A stretch of DNA of 64,000 nucleotides. It comes from Dermatophagoides farinae (lineage: Eukaryota > Arthropoda > Arachnida > Sarcoptiformes > Pyroglyphidae). A program made the translations under genes and the position numbers. Shown here piece by piece: positions 24,665 through 35,332 of this stretch. Location of the stretch: assembly GCF_024713945.1 (NCBI RefSeq), contig NC_134677.1, forward strand, positions 1,553,001 to 1,617,000, in the 5' to 3' direction. Numbering within the stretch: position 1 is the stretch's first letter; every line of letters begins with the position of its first letter. The notes beneath the pieces were generated by a model, which did not search any database, had not been told where the DNA came from, and was given only the letters and a program-made list of their open reading frames with translations.

Positions 24665-27600
24665 ACTGGATAGTATTGTCTTGTTTAAATCAAACAAACA
24701 AAAAAAATTTTTGTTCACTCCGGTTTGTTGTGAATTTTTTTTTTGTTTTGTTTGCTTGTTCGACAATTTTTGTCTTGTTTTAATATATTTTTCTTTTTCA
24801 AATAAAACAAAAAATTGGCTTCCCTATTTCAAATAATTAAAATTGAATCCAATTTATGTGTGATAATCATCATCTTGTTGTTGTTGTATGAATATCAAAA
24901 AAAAACATGTGACCAATATAAATATAGATAGATATGAATTGCACATAAATCATTAGCAATTGAGTATTCATCGACAAAAAAAAGTCATGATGATCGATGA
25001 TCAACTTTGATTTGATTTAATTCGATTCGTGGCACATTTTTTTTTCTTCGTTGATTTGTTTGTTTTTTTTTTTGTCTAAATATTCATTTTTACATTTCGT
25101 TATTATTACTTTTGTCTGGGTACACTGGATACTAAACTTTGTTCTTCGGCTTTGTCTTTCTGTTTCTATCATATATAATATTTCAATGTAATTTTGATTC
25201 AATGAACTGATTTTTTCGATGATCGATTGATTCGATTAGATTCGCCAAAAAAAAATCGTTTATTCATTTGGTTGGTGGTATTCAACAACAACAACAACAA
25301 CAAAAAACGAATCTAATCATCCTCATTTTTTTGGTTCGCTCCATTCACCAATTCGGAAGGACAATATTTTTGTAATCAAAAAAAATTTTTTTTTTTTTTT
25401 TGATTATTCCATATTCATATACGGATGGAATACAGTGACATTTCGGTTGATGAACGAATTATCGATACTAATCGAATGTTTACTTCACTACATTGCAAAT
25501 CATCATCATATATTTTGTTTTGAAAATTTGGGAAAAAAAAATTTTATCCATAAAATCAATTTCGAAAACAAAGACATGACCTCATTGTTTTTTTTCTGGT
25601 CATGTTGCCGTGAAATAAAAATTCCAAAAATTTTTGTATTCAAATAGAAAAAAAATGCCAACATTCTAGCAAATTCTATTCACAAATAAACTAAACATTA
25701 AACAGACAAACATTAAATATTTTAAGAAAATGTCCAACAATATTTGCTATTTGTTTGTTTGTTTGTTGGACATTTCGAGATGATTCGATCATAGATATGT
25801 GGAAAATACCCGTGTAGTTTATCGTCACACATGCAAACACACACAAACACAAACACATTCATTGGACTTTATGTAATTTGGGTTTTCTCCGGTATCCTTG
25901 TGATACCCGATGTATATAGTAATAATAATTTATTAATTACCCGATCATTCGACCACCATACCTATATGGTGACCTCAATTTTTTCAGATCTTTTCATTTT
26001 CATTTTTTTTTTGTTTGTTTGTTTGTAAAAATTGACGATGATGATTATGATCTCCTAAGTGGTATTGATAAGTGATATACATATAAAACAAAACAAAAAA
26101 AAATAAATTGAGATCTTGATCCAGAAGAATGTTCAAATCCAAAAAAAAAAAATTTTTTTTAATTGTCAATAAGATTATGAAAACAAAAAAAAAACATTGA
26201 AATCATCGGAAAAAAAACAACAAAAATCGGAACAAGGTCATCTTAAACATAAAAACCACAAATCTGTAGCCATTTTTTGTCTCTTTTGTTTTATCGATTA
26301 ATCGATTAATTGATTGACATTGACTGACAATTAACGATCAATGGCTAGTGTATGGATTCTTAATTAAAACAAAAACAAAAAAATCGCTGACCCAGGAAAG
26401 GAAAAGGAAGGATGGGTTTTCTACATAAAATTCATCACTGTAGTGCAATTCCACTGAACTTTTTATTTATTATCATTTCAAATGAAAATATTCTAAAAAT
26501 AAGTTTTTTTTCACTTTCTTATTCATAATTATTGATGATTAAGAATAAAAAAAAAATTTATCAATCAATCAATCAATGAAAAAAAAAATCGATCAAATGA
26601 CCAGGCTAATCATGCAATGAATACATGCACCGGATTTCTAATCTAAGATTGTTTACTTTATGCAAACTACTGTGAAACTACCACCCCGTCACAAGAAAGA
26701 TCATATTATTCATGATTCAGTCAGTCATTCATTCATTCATTCATTTTTGTAGTTATCAATCACAAATTATTGATGATCGAAATTTGATATCAATTATTCA
26801 AGCAATTAATTTCAATTCGGACCATTTGGTCCTTTTTCTTTTTTTGTTCAATTCAATAACATTGCATTTAATATGCAATACAGATATATAGATAATATAA
26901 TTTAGCTTCACATGATCGATCTATCGATTGTTCGTATTTTTTTTTTGTTTTGTCAATTTTCATTCTCAAAACTTTGAACATATTTTATCGTGTACCAAAA
27001 TGGATTGTTACATATTGCAATTAATTCGGGTTCATAACCGATTTATTTTCTGATGGTTGAATTAATCGAACACAATGTATTTATATGCTAAATGTTCTGT
27101 ACAAAATTATTATCATTTTTTTTTTTCATTACTTTTGTAATATTATCCGAATGATGATGATGATAATGATGTGCCCGTTGATGATGATTAAAATAATGAA
27201 AGACCGTATTCATCATTTCATCATTTAATCTGACGATTTTTCTTCTTGATGATGCTGATGATGATGATGATTATCAATTTGATTAATATTAATATTTTAA
27301 TCAATAAACATGTCACAACTACTACGACTACTTTTATAAGTGTGATCCACACATTTTAATTGTGACAATACACACACACACACACACACACGTTTTTGGT
27401 TACAGCATCCTGGTTTTTAGGATAATAATTTTTTTTTCTATTTCTATATTTATTTTATTATTTCTAAATAAAAAAAAAAAGATGCGCGTGGTTTTTGCAA
27501 TGCTCTTTGCAATGATGATCATCACATCAGAAGCATTTCATGTAAATTGGATATAATTCATATAAAAACACCAAATCAATCGATCGACAATACAAATGAA

Positions 27601-28052
27601 AATGACAAAAATCATTTTCAAAGCCAAAAAAATTTAATCCATCATCATTGTTGAAAATTATATATATACCATCGATCATCACATCAATTATTGCCCGACC
27701 ATTATTCAATTTGAATCAAACAAAAAAAAAATTTAAATTTTGCATCAAAATTAAATCCAACGAAAAATTCAATACCGAATCAATTCTAGAAATTCAAGAT
27801 TTTCCAGTACAACAACAACCAACAACCAACAACAACAGCGAAAAGAGAGAAAGCTGACCACTTTTTTTTGGCTGAAAAAAAAAAATTTTCCACCAAATTT
27901 TGACACCTGTTAATGGCATTTAATTTTTCATTTTCGTTATTATTATTGTCATTTGAATCATATTTTCCACATCAAACAAGTTGAAAGAAAAAATTTTTTT
28001 TTGTATCACCAAAAAAAACACACACACACACGAACAAAGAACGAAAAAAAAA
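24665..28052. repeat. 3.4 kb spacer between PPP1R7 and the sugar-transporter locus
   Basis: No gene can be supported. Visible content: CAA repeats at about 25284-25305, a poly-T run at 25387-25400, ATTC repeats at 26725-26745, GAT repeats at 27150-27190 and 27245-27271, and (CA)n at 27370-27391. A 20-codon open stretch at 27482 with signal-peptide character is noted separately. Confidence 0.6.
27370..27391 (+). repeat. (CA)n microsatellite
   Basis: Eleven CA units, read directly. Confidence 0.9.
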
Positions 28053-28409
28053 ATGTTTCAATCTAAACATTCCATTGGTATAAGTAAATTTTCACCATTA
28101 AAAGAAGAATTATCCAATAATGGTAGCCTATCAAGTAATGGCAATAATGATGATCATTTGAATGAAAATATCAATATAACAACAACAAAAAATAAATTAT
28201 CACAATCAAAACGGCAACAATATTCATCCATTATTCATAATTTGAATGATGATAATAATAATCATAATAATCATTCATGCCATCAAAATTATCAATATCC
28301 AAAAATGATGATTAAATCAAATTATCTGCTAAATACGACAACTTCTTCATCATCATCCACTTTAGTATCTAATGATAAATCATCATCATCATTGAATATT
28401 ATCATATCG
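28053..28409 (+). CDS. Possible 5' coding exon (N-terminal extension of the sugar transporter) or separate low-complexity exon
   Basis: A 119-codon open stretch starts at ATG 28053 (MFQSKHSIGISKFSPLKEEL) and ends at a strong donor, TCG|GTAAGT, at 28410, in phase 0. It is rich in Asn, Ser and Thr and has no recognisable domain. An acceptor-like TTTAG ending at 29430 would join it, still in phase 0, to the frame that runs into the transporter's first membrane segment. The predicted product would then carry a long cytosolic N-terminal tail. The junction is inferred; this exon could equally be 5' of an alternative isoform or spurious. Confidence 0.35.
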
Positions 28410-29538
28410 GTAAGTGAAAAGAAAAAAATTTATCAATGATTTGAAAAAAAAACAATCACACTATATATATACAGACGAGTCAATTTTTTTTTAATTATTA
28501 GATTATGATGTGATGAACGAAGAAATTTCAATAATTTTCAAGTTCATCACTTATAGATCCGGTCGGATGTTTGCACACATCTACACACACACACACACAT
28601 ACAGTAAATACACTAAGAATCATTTTTTGATTTTCATACTTACACCTTAAACTACATGATGATGTAATTTCAATTCAATACAGCTACAGAATAAATGGAA
28701 CAAAAAAAAAACTAGAAATCATCATCATCATCATCATTGAATCACATCACACATAAATCATATAAATAGTAGAGCATATAGAAACGAAACAATAAAATAA
28801 ACAAATGACAAAAATTTTCAAATTGATAGAAAATTTTCCATTACAAATAATCACCGAATCAATCATACAATGAACTTGCAACTTTTTTTTTCTCCACACT
28901 CTCTTTATTTATTTAACTTGAATACACACACACACATGTGCACACACAAAAAAATGAAATGAAATAAAATAACCCCCGAGATCGACTAACAACTAACCGC
29001 CAACTGTAAACGTTTGGCAGATAAAATACACTCTACATCACTGTCATAAAATGATGATGATGAGCATCAATAATTAGCTTGTTGTTTTTTTTTTTTTTTT
29101 TTGGCGAATTTTTCTCTCCATCTCTCTCTCGCTCTCTGACTTTTTCTCCCCATAAACTCACAAATATATATATTCAAACTCACTCATATTCATTCATACA
29201 ACTCATACAAATAACAAGTTAAAACAAACAAACAAAAAAATTAAAGCTCTAAATAGTGTCAAACAAACAAAAAAAAGCCATCTCAACACAAAATAACCTC
29301 GTCCTGGCAGAGATTAGGGAGAGAATAGGAATTTACAAATTCATTACGTTTTTTCCATTATTATATTATTTATAAGTAGATAAAGTGCATTGATTTTTTT
29401 TCTCATTTCATTTATTGAAGAATCGTTTAGGCTTTTATATATTTAATGAATATTCTGTTCCGTTTATTATCATTATTATATATTTTAATACATAATTGTT
29501 TTAAATATTTATTCAATAATAATAATAATAATAATACA
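28410..29538. other. Region between the candidate 5' exon and the transporter ATG
   Basis: No independent gene seen. It contains (CA) runs near 28582-28600 and 28925-28950, an ATC repeat at 28720-28736, a poly-T run at 29085-29101 and a CT-rich patch at 29114-29138. It is either an intron of about 1.0 kb or the transporter's promoter and 5' UTR. Confidence 0.5.
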
Positions 29539-31333
29539 ATGTTTACACGTTTATTTATTGATTATTTACGATTTAAGGATAATGATCGACAATATAAAGA
29601 ACCATTAACTACTATTGATGATTATAATAATCAAACAACATCTGGTATTACTGTTAAAGTTTTTATCGGTGCTTTTGTCGTTTTTTTCACTAATTCATTT
29701 GCTTCCGGTTATAATATTGGTGTAGTGAATCTTCCTGAACAAGTAAGTGTTTCAGTATTTAGTTTTTTAATTATTTTTTTTTCTTTTGCTTATGAAAATT
29801 TTTTTCAAACTTTTTTTCTTTTCATGTTTTTATGTTTTCTTTTTCTCTAAAGATTTTTAAAACATTTTTCAACAATACTTTAAATCATAATCGTATTGTG
29901 GATCCATTGGATTCGAATCAAATTGAATTAATATGGTCATTAGCAGTTTCAGTACTAATCATTGGTGCAATGATTACATCGATCATCACTGGCTATCTAG
30001 CTAATCTATTCGGTAGACGTGGTGTCATATTTCTAAACATTATGATCGGTTTAATAGCCATGTGTTTAACATGGGGTTCCAAATATATGACAAACGTTCC
30101 TATGTTTATGGCCGGTCGTTTAGTTGCCGGTTTCCATACAGGAATTGCATCCAGTATTGTACCAATGTATCTGATGGAAATATCACCAAAAAGTTGTTCA
30201 TCATTATTAGGCACATTACATGTGATGGGCCTAAATGGTGGTCTATGTTTTGCACAAATCATGGGTTTAGAAAGCATTCTTGGTACAGCTCGATCATGGC
30301 AATTATTATTCTTTGTCAATGCAATGTTTATCACTGTTGGATTGATTGGCCTGTTTTTTATGCCAGAATCGCCGGTATATTTGTTTGTCATTAAAAAACG
30401 TGAAGATTCAGCCATACGTGTGTTAGAACAAATACGTAAATCACCAATGGAAGTAGCTGATGATTTGGCTAATCTACGACGTGAACAAAAATGTGAAGAA
30501 GGCAGTGGCAATAATTCATTATTACAATTATTTAAACAATCACAATTTCGTAAAAGTTTATTAATCGTTTGCCTTATTACATGCTGGACAACAATTAGTC
30601 GGTATCAATGCTGTTTTCTATTATTCTACAAATACATTTCATGGTGTCGGTCTAAGTCAAATACAAAGTCAATATGGAAGTATCGGTTGTTCATTGTTGA
30701 ATACATTATGTGCAATTCTAGCATCACGTTTATTGAAATCATTTTCTTCACGTACAATGCTATTGGTCAGCACTGTCGGTACCATAATAGGACTGTTGAT
30801 TCTTCCGATCTCAATGTCATTTAATGTAAGGAAATTTTTTTTTATTTAAAAAATCTAAACAAAAAAAGTTTATTTCAATTTCACCACCATTTTCAGGATC
30901 AATTTCAATGGCTCAACTATGTGACCATAGCCATGATGTTTTTCTACGTTTTCATGTTTGCCATTGGTCAAGGTCCGATTCCATTCATGATTGGTGGACA
31001 AATGTTTGATAGAGCGGCAATGAGTACCGGTTTGAGTATCGGTGTGTTTGTCAATTGGTTTTGCAATTTTCTAGTCGGTTAGTATTTTTTTTTTTTTTTT
31101 TTTAATAATTTTTGTTTTCTCAATTTTAAATTGAATTTTTTTTCCTCCTGTTTCATTGAAATTCAGCATTCGCTTTTCCATTGCTGGTCATCCAGATTAA
31201 TCAATTTGTATTTTTCATATTTCTTGCATTCGATGTTCTTTTATTCATATTCATCATATCCATGGTACCAAAAGCTGATGATCAATCTGATGAAATTGGA
31301 AAAAAACCATTGGAAAATTCTATATCCGAATGA
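29539..31333 (+). CDS. GLUT-type (SLC2A) facilitative sugar transporter, with an apparent frameshift
   Basis: Exons 29539-29742, 29853-30825, 30897-31077 and 31167-31333 encode a major facilitator superfamily protein of about 500 residues. The start at 29539 puts about 37 residues before the first membrane helix; in-frame codons upstream leave this uncertain. Sugar-transporter signatures are in the right order: SGYNIGVVNLPEQ (helix 1), NLFGRRGVI, GRLVAGFHTGIASSIVPMYL followed by MEISPKS, PESPVYL, then GQQLVGINAVFYYST (helix 7, substrate contacts), and GQGPIPFMIGGQMF (helix 10). It probably moves hexoses across the plasma membrane. Between 30565 and 30580 the reading frame changes by one base: before it the frame gives SLLIVCL, after it the adjacent frame gives LHAGQQLVGIN with perfect family fit. 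Removing one surplus base restores the family's spacing exactly. The break is either an assembly error, a null allele or a recoding site. Confidence 0.9.
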
Positions 31334-32443
31334 CGTAGACGGTACATTGAACTTTGATTATTCACGATAAATGATTTCCTTGATATATATACATGATCAT
31401 TCAAAACCAAAAAAAAGAAAAAAAAAAGAAAAAAAGAAAGATCAATCGATATAATCGAATTACTACTACGTACATGAAATGAATTTTTTTCTCTTCGCTA
31501 TTTTTTTTTATCTATTTTTCCTATTCTCATTTTAAATTTAAATATGTAATAACGCACACACACAAAGTGCATGTGTGAATTCATTCATTTTTCATGTTTT
31601 TCAACAAATCGCATGGATTTTTATAAGTTTTTTTTTTCATTCTTTCGTTTATCTTGTACATTCATGTTCCATTCTCATTGATTATCATTTGTTTTTTTAT
31701 GGATTTTTTTTATTTTATATTAAAATTATTAATAAATATAATATTCACTTTTCCGATCAATTTGTATCGATTTTACTAATTGTTGTTAGTGTGGTTGTTG
31801 ACCTGAATTTGTTTTTTTATTTCTCTGTGTAACCACTTGTTGAACCATTGGTTAAATCATGAAAAAAAAATTTATTAGACACAAAAAATGTTTTCATTTT
31901 TCTAATGATAATAATCAACAGGAAAAAAAACGATATTGCCATATATCGATTCTGGCAATATATAAAATTAACAGGCAAATTGATCCTTGTGCCAAATGAG
32001 GATATTTTTTTTTTGTTTCTTCACAAGGATTAATCAGTTAAAAATAAATTTATTTATATAAATAAATATAAAAAGATTAATTTTTAAAAATTTATGATAA
32101 GTTGGGATCAAATGGCGAAAAAAAAACAATGTAGAAACAATGTCAATGTTGATAAGTTGTAAACATGATGATGATGATGATTTGTGTGATATTAATCTCG
32201 TGTGACAATATACTTGTTTATATGTGTTCGTTTTCGTTTAATCCATTTTTTTTATTCATTTTTAAATATATGATCAGAATAAATTGAATTAAAACAATTT
32301 TTGAATTGCTTTGATGAATGACAATCAACGATTATGTTGTAATTCGTGAAACAATTTCACACGTCATCAATGATGAAATCCGGTGCAATAATAATAATAA
32401 TTTTATAATTAAAAAAAAAATAATAACAAGATTAACGAATAGA
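31334..32443. other. Convergent 3' spacer between the sugar transporter and MTO1
   Basis: No gene seen. A-rich and T-rich tracts dominate. Two small inverted repeats lie at 31933-31961 and 31979-32034 (see findings). There is a GAT repeat at 32167-32181. Confidence 0.6.
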
Positions 32444-34520
32444 TTAAACGATTTGATGATGATGATTGAAAGATGGTTGTAAATAATTTTGATCATCTTG
32501 TTGTTGTCGACGTAAGAAAAATAAAAGTTTCACAATGGCAGCTGGTGTTACACCAGGAATTCTGGTTGCTGCACCAATTGTTGTTGGCCGATATTCGGAA
32601 AGAATTTCTTGAACTTCAGCCGATAGATTAAGACTATCATTATAATAATCAATATTTTCAGCTATTCGTGTTGATTCTTCACGCCGTACGGTATCCATTA
32701 GACTTTTCTGTTCGATAATATCACGACAATAAAATGCTTCGGATGTTAATCTTTGCACGAGAATTGGATCAGAATTAATTTGAAATAATTCATTCGGGAA
32801 TATTGAATAGAATTTTTTGAAATTACATAAATTAAAAATTGATAACATTTCCAGACCATCTTTGACTTTTGTACTGGTTGTCTGGTTATTATTTAGATTC
32901 AGAATATTCGCCCATTTAATCATTGAATATCGATGTGATTGTAGAAATTGTTTTGCATTCTCTAATATATCACGAGTTTGAATGAATTTTTCGTATCGTT
33001 GTTTGGAAACACATCCAACGTGATGGCCACGTTCCGTCAAACGAATATCGGCATTATCTGGCCTTAGATATAGACGAAATTCAGCACGACTAGTAAACAT
33101 TCGATATGGTTCATTGGTGCCTAAAGATGTTAAATCATCGATTAATACACCGATATATGCTTCCGTACGATTGACAACAAATTCTGTAGGCAAATTTTGA
33201 TTATTTGTTCGACGAGCTTTAAGTGCAGCATTTATACCGGCTATAATGCCTTGTGATGCAGCCTCTTCATAACCAGTAGTTCCATTAATTTGTCCGGCAA
33301 GAAAAAGATTATCCACTTTTTTCGTTTCTAATGATGGCCGTATTTGTCTTGGATCAACATAATCATATTCAACACCATATCCTGGTTTAAGCATTGTAGC
33401 GTTTTGTAGACCTTCAATCGAATGAATCAAATTTCGTTGTACATCTTCGGGTAGTGTACAGGAAATTCCATTTGGATAGATAACATTAGTATCCAATCCT
33501 TCAGGCTCAAGCCATATTTGATGTGAACGATTAGTGAATTTCAAAACTTTCGATTCAATGGAAGGACAATAACGAGGCCCACGAACTTCTTCACGAACAT
33601 GTCGGCTTAAATGGATATTTTTCATTACAATATCGGCTACTTTATCGTTAGTGAACGTAAGCCATGTACAGTATTGATCTTCAGGTCTGATCCATACGGA
33701 TGAATTTAGAAATGAAAATGGTAATGGAGGATTATCACCAAATGTTTTTTCTAATCCGTTGAAATCAATCGTATCTCGATCGATTCTAGGTGGCGTGCCT
33801 GTTTTGAGTCTGCCCATTCGGAAATCCAATATGATTTTCGAATGTCTGGGCAAGACCAATGGCCGGTTTATCACCTAATCTTCCAGCTGGATAATGTTCG
33901 AGCCCGATATTGATTTCTCCACGTAAAAACGTACCGGTACAAATGACGACCGAATAACTAGTTAATTGTTTTCCATCATTAGTGACGATGCCTTTGCAAA
34001 TGAATTTTTCATCATTTGATTTCTCGAGCAAAAGATCTTCGATCGAAGCACAATGAACGGTCAGATTAGGTGTCTGTCGAATTTCTTTTTGCATATGATG
34101 TTTGAAAAGTTTACGATCAATCTGAGCACGATATCCCCATACGGCCGGACCTTTACTGCGATTTAAAACTTTGTATTGAATGCCAGATTTATCACAGATT
34201 CGAGCACAAAGGCCATCAAGAGCATCTATTTCACGAATTAATTGTCCTTTGCCAATACCACCGAAAGCTGGATTACAGCTCATCTCACCGATTGTTTCGA
34301 ATTTATGCGTTACCAATAAAGTCTTACATTTCATTCGAGATGCAGCTGCTGCAGCTTCAACACCAGCATGACCACCACCAACAACAATCACATCGTAATC
34401 GGGTTTAATTTTACCACTTAAATCATGACATTTACGAAACACGAAACAATTTGTAAACGAATTGATTCGTTTTTTATATTGAAAAGCTGCATTTTTCCAA
34501 AAATATCTTGTGATGAACAT
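32444..34520 (-). CDS. MTO1: MTO1: mitochondrial tRNA 5-taurinomethyluridine/cmnm5U synthase subunit (GidA/MnmG family), with an apparent frameshift
   Basis: It is intronless, from ATG 34520 to stop 32444, about 691 residues. The N-terminal 35 residues are basic and hydroxylated, fitting a mitochondrial presequence. The FAD-binding Rossmann motif is [20 protein letters not shown]. Family signatures follow: [99 protein letters not shown] and [16 protein letters not shown]1 acts with GTPBP3 to modify the wobble uridine of several mitochondrial tRNAs. The frame changes once at about 33811-33832: residues up to THFENHIGF-type sequence (TFENHIGF) lie in one frame and RMGRLKTG onward in the next, so one base is surplus. 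There is also one extra residue relative to most homologues at this spot. It diverges from the ENTPD gene. Confidence 0.96.
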
Positions 34521-35332
34521 TTTCCATGCACTAGAATGATTTTATTCATAAAATTTAAACTTCATCATCATCGGCCACAATTTATGGAAAAATTCAGAAA
34601 AATGTGGAATATGAAAATCAAATGGACAAATTTCTACAACAAATGAACGACACTATCGATAATTGATTCGATATTTTCCAACTTGCATCAACAACAAACA
34701 TACTAAACACATTCAAGGTAGCAATATATTTTCTATTGATGTGGGTGGTTTTATTTTTGTGAATTAACTATAACTATACGTGTTTTAAAATCACAAAAAT
34801 ATAAGCAAAAAACAACAGCCTTGAATTAGACAAAAAAAACACTTATTAATTGAAAGAAAATAGAATTCGTCAATCAAAATTGTTGCTCCATCATCATCAT
34901 CATCATCATCATTCCCATAATCGAAATGAATTAAATTGAGCATTTATAAACACATCTGTAAATGGAAACAAATCCTGTCAAGAAATTTTGTTGTTGTTTT
35001 TATGATTCACCTTTACAACAAACAACAACAACAACAATAGAAAATCAATTCAGTTTTTTCTATTCGGAAATTTTCGTTACTTTATAGTAGATTTCTTGTG
35101 TTTTGATCCAAATATACACACACCATTCATATTTTTAAAAAAAACATGGAAAAAATTTTATAGCCACGCATACACCGGAAACATTAATTTCATTGTTTTG
35201 ATTTTCACTTTTTCCCCATATACTTGTTGATTTAATTAAATTCATTGTTATTGTTATTATTTGGTTCCTAAATGTTATTTCAACTTAGGTAAGTGTGACT
35301 TTTTATTGTTGTTGTTGTTGTTGAATTGAATA
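34521..35332. promoter_or_regulatory. Divergent intergenic region between MTO1 and the ENTPD gene
   Basis: 812 bp between two start codons on opposite strands, presumed to hold both promoters and 5' UTRs. It contains an ATC repeat at 34892-34911, CAA repeats at 35018-35036 and a TTG repeat at 35308-35323. No clear core promoter element stands out. Confidence 0.45.
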
